DNA from: Candidatus Heimdallarchaeota archaeon B3_Heim
Lineage (GTDB): Archaea; Asgardarchaeota; Heimdallarchaeia; Hodarchaeales; Hodarchaeaceae
DNA length: 64,000 nt
Assembly (NCBI GenBank): GCA_003144275.1
Contig: NJBF01000011.1
Span: 1-64,000 of the forward strand
Direction: 5' to 3'
In this document: positions 44,450-53,278 of the stretch, piece by piece
Layout: each line of letters opens with the position of its first letter
How positions within the stretch are numbered: position 1 is the first letter of the stretch
Made by a program: the position numbers and the translations under genes
The notes under the pieces: generated by a model
The model's database searches: none
What the model was told of the DNA's origin: nothing
The model's input: only the letters and a program-made list of their open reading frames with translations

Positions 44450-44914
44450 ATGGACTCAATTACAATTAGAAAAGCCACAATTTCAGACGTACCAGCATTA
44501 GTTATGCTAAGGCGCTTAATGTTCGAATCTATGGGCTGTAATGATACTGAATTACTACATTCAGGAGATTTGGCTGCAAAAAAGTATTTTAACCGGTCTA
44601 TTTCGACAAATGATTTTCAAGGATGGGTAGCAGTAAATTCCGACGGCGTAATTGTAAGCAATATCGGAGTTGTTTTTGACCAGCATCCACCAGGGCCAAA
44701 CAATCTGTCGGGAAAAATCGCCTATTTGATGAATTTATATACACTAGCTAGTTATCGTAGACAAGGAATCGCCCGAAAATTGCTGGAGGAAGCTCTCACC
44801 TGGATAAAAGAACTGGGCATCACTAGAGTAGCGTTGCATGCAACTGAAATGGGAAAAGAACTTTACACAGGTATAGGATTTACAGAGACAAGCGAAATGC
44901 GTCTCAAGATGTAA
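44450..44914 (+). CDS. GNAT-family N-acetyltransferase
   Basis: 154 residues with the GNAT fold: ITIRKATISDVPALVMLRRL at the N-terminus, AYLMNLYTLASYRRQGIARK as motif A (acetyl-CoA pyrophosphate loop RRQGIA) and ELYTGIGFTETSEMRLKM at the end. It transfers an acyl group from CoA to an unknown amine. ATG 44450, with a TATA-like region weakly defined upstream. It ends 15 nt before the convergent AAA+ gene. Confidence 0.88.
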   Translation: MDSITIRKATISDVPALVMLRRLMFESMGCNDTELLHSGDLAAKKYFNRSISTNDFQGWVAVNSDGVIVSNIGVVFDQHPPGPNNLSGKIAYLMNLYTLASYRRQGIARKLLEEALTWIKELGITRVALHATEMGKELYTGIGFTETSEMRLKM

Positions 44915-44929
44915 TATTTTTTGAAGTAG

Positions 44930-46306
44930 TCACTTTTTTTCTTTCGAGATTTTCTCCACGTATTCAGTTAAACTCTTCAAATCATCTTTTGAAAAAGCGG
45001 TGACTTCCATCTCATGTTTCTTGAATGGTTTTTCTTCACCGAGTAAGATGATTTCGGAATAGTTTTCTTTGGAAAGATCTTCCTTCAATCCATCTACAAA
45101 TGAATTTTGAAAAATTGGTTCTAGATCAATTTGAGGGGGAATTAGTATCAAAAAACGTTCTTCCTTTCCAGAAACTGAGATTTGTAGTCCATTATTTCGC
45201 TGAAGAACTCCAATTGTCGATCCTTTGGGTTTTCCAAGAGCAGTTTTAATTTTTTTACCATAATCGCTTAGGAATTTCTGATTTTTTCCTAACTCTTTTA
45301 ATATTGGGGTTTTCTTCTCTTCAGTTACACCTGCTAACCACTTTATTGCCTCACGTGGATTCCCATGAGAATAGGCATATGCGGATTCGATGTCTGATTT
45401 ACCTAAAGGCCAGGTAGAATTTTCTTCTGATAAAGAAAGATCGAATTTTTGATGAAAATCCTTTAACATGTGAATACAGTAATCTTGAATATCTTTCTTG
45501 GTAAATCGTTTCAAAAGAATGGGTGGTTCTATCCTACTCTGGACTGCGGTGCTAGATAAATCAAGAATTTTATCCCATAAGGTTGCAAGGCAGGCAAGGC
45601 AGAGTAGAAAATTACTGGCTTCATTGTGCATTTTTTTGATGCTTTCTAAGAACTGAAGCTCGGCTTCTGGTCCAAGTGCAATAAAAAGAGATTCTAACTC
45701 ATCTACAAAGAAAATAATTGGTTTATCTACGCTTTTCAGGATGACCTGAAGCGCCACAAAAGCAAGTTCTTCATCATCCATTATAGTTCTATGGAAGGAT
45801 TTAGTCTCTTCATCCAGATCAAACCCAGTAAACCACTTAAGAGCTAATTTAGATTGTTTAGGATCTTTCAGAGCAAAAAAACCTTCAATAACCACATTAC
45901 CTAGCCCAGGAAACTCAAAAGCCGCATTTTCAACTTTCTTATACTTCTGAACAAGGAAATCAGCGACAAACTCCAAAAGAGCTGCACCTCCTGCTTTCAC
46001 AGTCTCGAAGTAAAAATGAGAGAAAATTCTATCTGGATTAGTGGGTACAGGGAGATAAACAACATAAGCATTCGTGACCTGTTCACGAACAACCCAATAA
46101 AAATGGGTTTTTCCGTATCCAGCTTCAGCTATGACTGGAACAATCATTGACTCCCTTTTTTGTTTGCGTATGGTTTCTAAAGCGTGCGATATTCGATTTA
46201 TGGCATCTTTATTAGGTCTAACCAGGTTGAATATCTCTGGTACGTCTGCACGTGCTGTGAAATTATGAAAAGGATTTTCTATAATTAGATTTGTAACTTG
46301 AGTCAT
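44930..46306 (-). CDS. AAA+/STAND-like P-loop ATPase
   Basis: 458 residues. The N-terminal ATPase module has Walker A AEAGYGKT (about 60-67) and Walker B KPIIFFVDELESLFI, a layout close to ORC/Cdc6- or STAND-type ATPases. A sensor-like segment follows (SRIEPPILLKRFTKKDIQDY), then AYSHGNPREAIKWLAGVTEE, an ORC-like lid. The C-terminus (about 360-458) is an alpha/beta domain with ISVSGKEERFLILIPPQI. It follows a winged-helix gene with a 6-nt gap, so the pair form an operon. Such pairs occur in DNA-repair, defence and replication-initiation contexts; the role here is unknown. Confidence 0.8.
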   Translation of the reverse strand: MTQVTNLIIENPFHNFTARADVPEIFNLVRPNKDAINRISHALETIRKQKRESMIVPVIAEAGYGKTHFYWVVREQVTNAYVVYLPVPTNPDRIFSHFYFETVKAGGAALLEFVADFLVQKYKKVENAAFEFPGLGNVVIEGFFALKDPKQSKLALKWFTGFDLDEETKSFHRTIMDDEELAFVALQVILKSVDKPIIFFVDELESLFIALGPEAELQFLESIKKMHNEASNFLLCLACLATLWDKILDLSSTAVQSRIEPPILLKRFTKKDIQDYCIHMLKDFHQKFDLSLSEENSTWPLGKSDIESAYAYSHGNPREAIKWLAGVTEEKKTPILKELGKNQKFLSDYGKKIKTALGKPKGSTIGVLQRNNGLQISVSGKEERFLILIPPQIDLEPIFQNSFVDGLKEDLSKENYSEIILLGEEKPFKKHEMEVTAFSKDDLKSLTEYVEKISKEKK

Positions 46307-46312
46307 TGTAAT

Positions 46313-46780
46313 CTAGGCCTCGAATGTCAAATAGTAAAAAACGCCAGTACCTGTGTCAGAAGTAATTCCTCCATACCTCGCGTGAGATTTAGACATTGCA
46401 GTTTGTAAGGTCAACATTCCTTGATCGTGAAATGAGAGAACTTTCTTATCGAAATAGGGGTCGGAAATCTGATTCGAACTTAATTTCTCTCGTATCTCAG
46501 GAATGCGAACTAAGGGTTTCATTGGAGTTGCTAAGGAGTTATACGCCTCCTCTAATAAAGATAGAAATTGATTATCAGTAATATCCGTTTGCATAGGTTT
46601 TTGCCCATTTAAATAATTCTTACCATTACTAGTCAAGCGATAAACACTTTTAGTTCCTTTTTTTAACTGAATAAGTCCTCTCTCGCAGAGATTAGACAAA
46701 ATTCCTTTTTCTGTCTCTGTTCTAGCATAATAACCAGCATCTCCGAGAAAATGAATGATTTCAAGGTATGAAGTATGCAT
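46313..46780 (-). CDS. Winged-helix protein, operon partner of the AAA+ ATPase
   Basis: 155 residues. The N-terminus is a winged helix (YLEIIHFLGDAGYYARTETE, ILSNLCERGLIQLKKGTKSV, YRLTSNGKNYL). The second half has a further helical segment and RIPEIREKLSSNQISDPYFD, possibly a second winged helix (LSFHDQGMLTLQTAM). It probably binds DNA. It is the first gene of the operon with the AAA+ ATPase. Confidence 0.75.
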   Translation of the reverse strand: MHTSYLEIIHFLGDAGYYARTETEKGILSNLCERGLIQLKKGTKSVYRLTSNGKNYLNGQKPMQTDITDNQFLSLLEEAYNSLATPMKPLVRIPEIREKLSSNQISDPYFDKKVLSFHDQGMLTLQTAMSKSHARYGGITSDTGTGVFYYLTFEA

Positions 46781-46857
46781 AGTAAAGTTAGTTGAATCGA
46801 AGATTTTTAGGCCACATCTTACTTAGACAACATGAGGGTGATATAATCTGAAGATAA

Positions 46858-46875
46858 CAAAGAGACAAATTAATG
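46858..46875. repeat. Intergenic repeat motif, copy 1
   Basis: CAAAGAGACAAATTAATG here matches CAAAGAGACAAGTTAATG at 47876-47893 (17 of 18). Both lie upstream of plus-strand genes, at different distances, so they may be binding sites or repeat remnants. Confidence 0.35.
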
Positions 46876-46984
46876 AAAGCAGGACAAACTGAGCTGATTA
46901 ACACCAGAACTCGAATGATGAGTAGGTTTGTCATTATGATATATCAATTAGGTTGCTGGATAAAGTCCATCTGTTTTGGATATG

Positions 46985-46993
46985 TTTATATTT
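46985..46993 (+). promoter_or_regulatory. TATA box of the 47028 gene
   Basis: TTTATATTT lies 35-43 nt upstream of ATG 47028. A transcription start about 25 nt downstream would give a very short leader, although GGAGAT at 47011 could act as Shine-Dalgarno if initiation is earlier. Confidence 0.4.
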
Positions 46994-47027
46994 CTATTAA
47001 TTTCATTTATGGAGATGAATAGATATT

Positions 47028-47759
47028 ATGGTAATTAAAAAATTAATCCCTTACGAGTATTGGAAAGGAGATCTTAGAACAATGTTATATTACCGACCCG
47101 AGGGTCTCTATTCTGATATGGAGGTTCCATCAGCAGCTGTGATTGATGTTATTGACCCTGAATTGGATGATCAATCTGAACCGATTGCTATTTCAGAGTA
47201 TTATACCGTTGATCTACAACATTTACGGAAATTTGTCAGGAATCATTTTAACTTTGATGTGATATTTTTACCCGATTTAGACCATCATCTGGTTAAACTC
47301 TTTGGACCCAATAAGGAATTGCGTCAAGTGGAACCTCTAATGCCGTTATCTAGGATTATGTATTTGATTAGTCCGCCGTGGCGGTGGGCCGCCCATCATG
47401 CAATTATGCTGGTGGATGAGTATGGGCGTTATAGGAACGTATTTAGAGTTGATAACTATTTTATTCATGAAAATAGGCACTTTCTCTGTTTTTATAAAGG
47501 AAGATCAGACATCATAGACTTCTTTGAGCAATTCTACGACTACGATGATTTTATAAAAAGGAATAGAAAATCATTGAGAATTTACTTACGGACATATCAT
47601 AAAGCTTGTTTAAGCAATAATAAAGTTCCTGAATCGTTAATAACTGAAATACTCCATGGTGCTCGGTCTCGAATGGAAGGATCAGAGGAGGGGTTTGGTT
47701 CTCGAGTATATGAAATGATTCAATACGTGTTTAAGGAGATGGACATCCCTTTTGAATAA
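47028..47759 (+). CDS. Hypothetical protein, 243 aa
   Basis: Start ATG 47028. A beta-rich N-terminus (LRTMLYYRPEGLYSDMEVPS, IAISEYYTVDLQHLRKFV) is followed by an aromatic central part (MYLISPPWRWAAHHAIMLVD, YFIHENRHFLCFYKGRSDI), and the C-terminal third is helical (FFEQFYDYDDFIKRNRKSL, VYEMIQYVFKEMDIPFE). Clusters of His and aromatic residues could form a ligand site, but no family is recognised. Transcribed alone from a probable promoter at 46985. Confidence 0.7.
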   Translation: MVIKKLIPYEYWKGDLRTMLYYRPEGLYSDMEVPSAAVIDVIDPELDDQSEPIAISEYYTVDLQHLRKFVRNHFNFDVIFLPDLDHHLVKLFGPNKELRQVEPLMPLSRIMYLISPPWRWAAHHAIMLVDEYGRYRNVFRVDNYFIHENRHFLCFYKGRSDIIDFFEQFYDYDDFIKRNRKSLRIYLRTYHKACLSNNKVPESLITEILHGARSRMEGSEEGFGSRVYEMIQYVFKEMDIPFE

Positions 47760-47875
47760 GAGGAGCGTCCTTCGACTTCTTCGTATATTTCTTCAACATT
47801 TGTCCTTGGACTTGATAAGTTGCAATAAAGATACTCCCCTTTTTTATTGAAAAAATGCAGTCATAACCAAATTAT

Positions 47876-47893
47876 CAAAGAGACAAGTTAATG
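47876..47893. repeat. Intergenic repeat motif, copy 2
   Basis: Second copy of the motif at 46858-46875, 51 nt upstream of the isomerase gene at 47944. Confidence 0.35.
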
Positions 47894-47943
47894 TAAGTAA
47901 AACTTAGTGAGCTTGGTAAAGATCGAATTCAAGGGTTTTTCAA

Positions 47944-49065
47944 ATGGATATTGACGATTTACAGAAAATCTCCGGTTTAGATACCGATGACATGTTTGGA
48001 ATGGTTTTTACTTGGCCAAAATTGATTGAAAAGATAAATCATCAATCGATTGACATTCCCTCCCAAATTTCAGTTGGTAATAAATTTCTCGAATACAATA
48101 ATGAAATATCTAACATTTTAATATGTGGAATGGGTGGTTCAGCAGTAAGTGGCGACTACATACGCACATATTTCGCAGATTCCCTCAATCAGCCAATAAT
48201 TGTTCAACGCAATTATATTTTACCTAAATTTGCCTCCAAAAAGACACTGGTTATCGCGATCTCCTATTCTGGAAATACAGAGGAAACAATTTCTGGAATA
48301 AGCTATGCTATACAGAATGAATGTCCAACAATATGTATAGGTAGTGGCGGAAAAATGGAAAATTTTTGTCTAGGCAATAAAGTCCCATTTTTCAAAATTC
48401 CAGCAGGTTTTCAGCCTCGTGCGTCTTTTCCCTTATTATTATTTCCCATTTTAAAGATACTAGATGCTTTAAACATTACTAAATTAGACGATAAGGTAGT
48501 ACAAGAAATTATCCAGAATTTAAAACAAATGCGGGAGCTAATAAGACCACAGACACCAACAACGGAAAATCAAGCGAAACAAATTGCTAAAAAAATGCAT
48601 AAACGCATTCCTGTCATCTGGTCTCCATATTTATGTGTAGCCAATCGATTTAAGTGCCAAATCAATGAGAACGCAAAACAATTGGCTATTGCAGAAGAAT
48701 TACCAGAATTTAATCATAATCATATCGTTGGGTTCCAAAGTCTGGTAAAAGATAATCCCTTCATAGTGATTTGTTTTCGATTTCCCTCTGAACATGCCAA
48801 TGTTTCGCTTCGTTTCGAGATTTCCAAAGAAATAGTCAAACCTAAGGTGGAATTACTTGAACTCCAAATCCAATCAGGGAATTTACTGGTTCAATTGGTT
48901 ACTTCGACTTATCTGGGTGATTACATCTCAATTTACCTTGCTTTACTAAATGATCAAAACCCGAATACTGTGGATAGTATCAATTTCCTTAAAGAACAGA
49001 TGGAAGTGCGTGGACAGACACAATCCTCATTGATGAAAAAATTAGACCAATTATCACGCAGTTGA
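47944..49065 (+). CDS. Bifunctional phosphoglucose/phosphomannose isomerase
   Basis: 373 residues of the archaeal PGI/PMI family: ILICGMGGSAVSGDYIR (SIS-domain sugar-phosphate loop, G62-G70), VIAISYSGNTEETISGI (second loop S107-T115), CLGNKVPFFKIPAGFQPRAS and AEELPEFNHNHIVGFQ with the catalytic His/Glu region. It interconverts glucose-6-P or mannose-6-P with fructose-6-P, supplying glycolysis/gluconeogenesis and mannose-containing glycans. The length (about 370) fits archaeal members of the family, unlike the larger classical PGI. Start ATG 47944. Confidence 0.92.
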   Translation: MDIDDLQKISGLDTDDMFGMVFTWPKLIEKINHQSIDIPSQISVGNKFLEYNNEISNILICGMGGSAVSGDYIRTYFADSLNQPIIVQRNYILPKFASKKTLVIAISYSGNTEETISGISYAIQNECPTICIGSGGKMENFCLGNKVPFFKIPAGFQPRASFPLLLFPILKILDALNITKLDDKVVQEIIQNLKQMRELIRPQTPTTENQAKQIAKKMHKRIPVIWSPYLCVANRFKCQINENAKQLAIAEELPEFNHNHIVGFQSLVKDNPFIVICFRFPSEHANVSLRFEISKEIVKPKVELLELQIQSGNLLVQLVTSTYLGDYISIYLALLNDQNPNTVDSINFLKEQMEVRGQTQSSLMKKLDQLSRS

Positions 49066-49136
49066 TTTGCGTAGCAAAAAAACTATAATTTATGCATAAA
49101 AAACTTTATTATCAATTTAAAGGATAGATTTCAGTT

Positions 49137-50495
49137 ATGACCACTAATTATGACGTTGTAATCGTAGGTGCTGGTACCGCAGGCAGTATGGCAGCGGCCG
49201 CACTTGCTAACAAAGGCCTTAAGGTCGCATTGCTAGATCGTCAGCCCAAAGCTAAAATTGGTGTTAAAATATGCGGAGATGCTACTAGTGGTGAGCATTT
49301 TAAACGCATTCAGCCTATTACCAAAGTTGACCCTCCAAAAAGCGATGAGGTAGTTCAGAAAGTCGCCGGGGCATGGTTATATTCTCCAGATCGAGAAATC
49401 AAACTCGAACTCGTGGAAAAAGGAGGAACAGGAATTATTATTGATCGGTTTAAACTTGGTATGAGAGTGTTGGAAGATGCGATTGACTTTGGAGCCGAAT
49501 TATACGATGATTCGATGGTTAAAGAACCCATAATTACCAATGATTATGTGACGGGTATTAAATATCGGGGGAAAGATAAAAATATTCGTGAGATGACAGG
49601 AAAAGTTGTGATTGATGCTTCAGGAATCATTGGAGTACTGAGAACCAAATTAAATCCAGAAAAGACGTTCATGGATTTAGAACTCGCTGCTAAAGATGTT
49701 TGTAATTGTTACCGAGAAATCAGAGATGTTGAACCTGAGATTGAATCTCCTGAATTCATTCGATTAATCTTTGATCAAGATGTCGCGAAAGGTGGATACA
49801 TCTGGGAATTTCCAAGAGGTCCACATTCGATGAATGCAGGTTTAGGAGTCATGCGTACCTACCAAATTAATCCTCACAAACAATTCGATTTATTCATTAA
49901 ACAATCAAAAGCTCTTTATGAGAATTCTAAACTTATTCATGGAGGAGCTTGGCGGGTACCCTTACGACGACCTCAAGATAATCTTGTTTGGAACGGGATT
50001 ATGCTCATTGGTGACTCTGGTACTCAAGTTAAGCCAACTGACGGAGGAGGAATAGGAATATCAGTAAATGCTGCAGCTATGGCAAGTACTACAATCGTTT
50101 CTGCATTAGAAAATGATAACGTGTCCATGGAAGGTTTATGGGATTATAATGTGCAATTCATGAGAAGTCTTGCAGCTATTAATGCTCCGCTTGCGATAAT
50201 GAAAGATTTTATCATTCCAATGCCCAGCTCAATCATTAATGAGATTTTTCATAAGGAAGTACTTGGCGCAGATGATTTATTATATGGTAATGCCTCAGGG
50301 AATATTTCAAGTGGATTTATGGTAAATTTACTACGTGCTTGGCGTGGAAAGCGAATACTGGGAACACTATTGAAATTTAGAGGTATTTTAAAGCGAATGG
50401 ATAAGGCAAGGACTCTTTACGAAAACTTTCCTGCAGATCCAGCAAACTACCATCCCTGGCGTGACAAAATTTTGAAAATCTATGGAGAAATCTAA
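49137..50495 (+). CDS. Geranylgeranyl reductase family flavoprotein
   Basis: 452 residues. FAD-binding Rossmann motif VIVGAGTAGSMAAAALA (G11-G16), then KICGDATSGEHF, FPRGPHSMNAGLG and GDSGTQVKPTDGGGIGISVN, all diagnostic of the GGR family. Family knowledge: such enzymes hydrogenate the isoprenoid chains of archaeal ether lipids or of quinones, with reduced ferredoxin or NAD(P)H. It supports an archaeal origin. Start ATG 49137. It ends 23 nt before the convergent 850-aa gene, and no other lipid gene is next to it. Confidence 0.93.
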   Translation: MTTNYDVVIVGAGTAGSMAAAALANKGLKVALLDRQPKAKIGVKICGDATSGEHFKRIQPITKVDPPKSDEVVQKVAGAWLYSPDREIKLELVEKGGTGIIIDRFKLGMRVLEDAIDFGAELYDDSMVKEPIITNDYVTGIKYRGKDKNIREMTGKVVIDASGIIGVLRTKLNPEKTFMDLELAAKDVCNCYREIRDVEPEIESPEFIRLIFDQDVAKGGYIWEFPRGPHSMNAGLGVMRTYQINPHKQFDLFIKQSKALYENSKLIHGGAWRVPLRRPQDNLVWNGIMLIGDSGTQVKPTDGGGIGISVNAAAMASTTIVSALENDNVSMEGLWDYNVQFMRSLAAINAPLAIMKDFIIPMPSSIINEIFHKEVLGADDLLYGNASGNISSGFMVNLLRAWRGKRILGTLLKFRGILKRMDKARTLYENFPADPANYHPWRDKILKIYGEI

Positions 50496-50518
50496 TCCAT
50501 AACCCATTTCTTCTTTTT

Positions 50519-53071
50519 CTAGAGAAATAGGTCACTGATTCGCACTAATTCAGGAGGGCAGACTTGCAGGTTGCCCACCGCTGCAGAATAAACATAACCC
50601 GAAAAGTGTCCAAGAATTTTTGTTGCTTGTTTATACAAATAAGCATTTTCCAAAGAACTGGAGGATATTAACAACTCATAAAGATCATTTCCTTTTCCTT
50701 TCCATTTTGATAAATGAAAACCAATCTTCACTGCATTGGGTGTTAGTAAGTAATTGAAGTAATTATCACCAAAGATTTCTCCTGGAGGTACATCTTCAAG
50801 AATTTCACGAGGAATGTCCATAAGATGAAGATAATTTGGACTTTGCAGATTTTCATCATCCATTAAGACTTCGGGATTGCTCTTAAAATAGTAATCTTTG
50901 ATTGAGGCAAATCCTTGGGATAAAAGAGGGGTAATCAACCCTGCATTTGATACTAAATAATCTCGTAATGCAATAACTCCCTCATTATAACGTTTTTCTC
51001 GAAGGAACGTAATTGTTTGGTTCTTTTCATACTTTGTTGGATGTTCAACAATATTGAGTAACTCGGAAGGAATTTGATCATAGAAATGATGTGCTGTAAT
51101 CATCTCAATAGAGAAATGTAAACCGTTCAGTTGTTCAAAAACTGCTAAAGCCTTTTTACTTTCTTTATCCTTTTTTGGAAATAGATTTTGTAATGTAAAG
51201 ATATTAGAAACAGTTTTTAGTACTGCTGAAGCCTCTGCTACTTTCCATCCAGATTCGGTTTGCGTAAAAATAAACCATGGAGGTTCAGGAACTTTTTTAC
51301 TTAAGAAATGTTTTTCAAAACTCTGAATTTCCTTCGAAATTTTCTCTTCTAGCCGTTGAATTTCTTTCTGGACTAATTCCTTTAGTGAACTAATTTCCTG
51401 TTCATTTAGGGTTTTCTTGGATTTGACCTTTTTTGCTAGTTTTTCCAACCCATTAAGAACTTTTTTCGTGATACTTTTATGATCAGGATATTCAAAATTC
51501 ATCTCAGCATTAATAGTAGGATTGCCACTCTTAAAATCTGACCATGTATTATTAATTACCGATAATAGGGGTTCATGAAGTTCTTCCTTAATTTTTCGAA
51601 AATTGTTCTGCTTAAACTGTTTAATATATTTTCCAGGATCACTTTTTAGGAGCTCACATAGATTTTTTGTACCTAGTTCCTGAAGGGTAGGCAAACATCC
51701 ATTTAGAATTACTGTACGCCATTTATAGTTGATAAAATCATTCAAGAACGTAGTTAGATGATTTACTTCTTCTACTCGTTCGGCAAGTTGTGTGATGTAT
51801 GAAGTTAGATCAGAAAATACCTTTCCGACATTAAACTCATCTACCCCTATCAGTAAATAGGATAATAAAGAAGAGGTGGCTTTAATAAGGGCAGTTTCAA
51901 GGGATTTCTGCGCATAAGTAGCGGTTTCGGGATTGCCGGATAAATCATATACACGATCGATTTCCAGAGTAGGAAGGGGTCGATTTCTTGAAATCAATCC
52001 AACAAGCTCTTTTTTGAGCTGATTGCCACTCATGGGTTTGATTTTTTTAGGTGTTAAGTCAATTAAGAAGCTTAAAAATGCGTTGAAGAAGGGATTTTTT
52101 CTGAAATTGAAATGGGCTTCTTCTTCAACCAACATCTGAATTAATTCACCTGATTCCAAAATTGTATCAAGGTTTTTATTTGGAAACGCAAGATCGAGGA
52201 GTTGTTTGGTAATAACTAAACCTTGTTCCCCAAACGCATTGTCTACATAGCCAGAAATAAATTCTTTTAGAAGTAACCCAGCTGTTACTTGTTTTGGTTG
52301 GGTTACGGGCCAATGAAATTCTTTGTCTTTCAGTGCTTGTTTAAGCATGGCGGCTGGCCCATGACGATTGATTTCTTCAGTAATCATAGTTTTTATCTTG
52401 GAACGTATAGTTGGAACGATTGATTCAATTTTTCGAGCAGTTAAAAGAACTGACATGTCATCCTTCAACAAAGACCCTAATGTGAGCCACACAGCCTCGG
52501 TAATGACATTCTCAATTTTCTCTGCATACGTTAAGTCTGTTAACGATAGTCCCAGTTCTTCACGAATGAAATCCCTATCTATCTCGGAAAGCAACTTTTC
52601 TAATGTGTCTGTTTCACGGAATGGCGAATGTCGTACCTGTTTACGCCATGCCACAACAGCTTGATAGCATAATTTCACCTGAAATCGGTCGGGTAATGCA
52701 CCAACTAGTAATATTTCTTCAAATGCAGGATTCCAGATGTAGTCCGAAAGGTATTTGTTTCCTAAAACTCCTGCTAATACCTTGATTTGACTCTCAATTT
52801 TTTTTTCGAAATGCGTCTTACTCCAGATGAAAAAACCGACAAGGGAATCATGACCTACATTTTGTATAAAAATTCGTCCCTTTTCAGCTTGAATATCGTC
52901 TAATAACCCCATTCCAGTCTCTGAACTTGTCAATGATGAAATAGCTGTTAATATTCCCCCGAATAACACTGATTGTTCATTGCTAAATCCTATACTCACA
53001 GTAGGTATTCCGTGGTTAACAATAAAGAAAGCGATTTGTGGGGCAACAGGTTTCTTTCGAGCCACTGACAT
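50519..53071 (-). CDS. 850-aa protein with N-terminal longin/roadblock-like domain
   Basis: Start ATG 53071. Residues about 12-115 (IAFFIVNHGIPTVSIGFSNE, LFGGILTAISSLTSSETGMG, IFIQNVGHDSLVGFFIWSK, FEKKIESQIKVLAGVLGN) have the strand-helix pattern of longin/roadblock domains and resemble the C-terminus of the 7-TM protein at 36690-37871 (LFSGGVLAVLNLFTE, ...NFLTFIIAD). Residues 115-850 are soluble and almost wholly helical, with coiled segments (KVKSKKTLNEQEISSLKELV, QKEIQRLEEKISKEIQSFEK) and no TM helix. It may be a scaffold or tether that reads a GTPase or membrane signal. No known family was recognised. Confidence 0.7.
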   Translation of the reverse strand: MSVARKKPVAPQIAFFIVNHGIPTVSIGFSNEQSVLFGGILTAISSLTSSETGMGLLDDIQAEKGRIFIQNVGHDSLVGFFIWSKTHFEKKIESQIKVLAGVLGNKYLSDYIWNPAFEEILLVGALPDRFQVKLCYQAVVAWRKQVRHSPFRETDTLEKLLSEIDRDFIREELGLSLTDLTYAEKIENVITEAVWLTLGSLLKDDMSVLLTARKIESIVPTIRSKIKTMITEEINRHGPAAMLKQALKDKEFHWPVTQPKQVTAGLLLKEFISGYVDNAFGEQGLVITKQLLDLAFPNKNLDTILESGELIQMLVEEEAHFNFRKNPFFNAFLSFLIDLTPKKIKPMSGNQLKKELVGLISRNRPLPTLEIDRVYDLSGNPETATYAQKSLETALIKATSSLLSYLLIGVDEFNVGKVFSDLTSYITQLAERVEEVNHLTTFLNDFINYKWRTVILNGCLPTLQELGTKNLCELLKSDPGKYIKQFKQNNFRKIKEELHEPLLSVINNTWSDFKSGNPTINAEMNFEYPDHKSITKKVLNGLEKLAKKVKSKKTLNEQEISSLKELVQKEIQRLEEKISKEIQSFEKHFLSKKVPEPPWFIFTQTESGWKVAEASAVLKTVSNIFTLQNLFPKKDKESKKALAVFEQLNGLHFSIEMITAHHFYDQIPSELLNIVEHPTKYEKNQTITFLREKRYNEGVIALRDYLVSNAGLITPLLSQGFASIKDYYFKSNPEVLMDDENLQSPNYLHLMDIPREILEDVPPGEIFGDNYFNYLLTPNAVKIGFHLSKWKGKGNDLYELLISSSSLENAYLYKQATKILGHFSGYVYSAAVGNLQVCPPELVRISDLFL

Positions 53072-53278
53072 TTCCTCAAAGTATTAGTATTCTAAGCGAA
53101 ATACACAACGTGAGTGTGCTAATTGTGCAACTTAATGGATTGATTGAGAGAATTCAATCCCCTTAATTAGTAAATAAGCAAGAGGTATTTTAACCAATGG
53201 GAATGAATTGGAATCAACTACTTGAACTAATGACAAACCCTTCACCGAATTGAGGGAGAAATTGAAAAGAGGATTATA

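Noticed and set aside
46440..46490. GATTCGAACTT stretch resembling a tRNA T-arm
   Set aside because: It lies inside the winged-helix coding sequence and no cloverleaf can be drawn around it.
46873..47022. 49-codon ORF upstream of the 47028 gene
   Set aside because: It runs through the TATA box of that gene and has a composition expected from AT-rich non-coding DNA.
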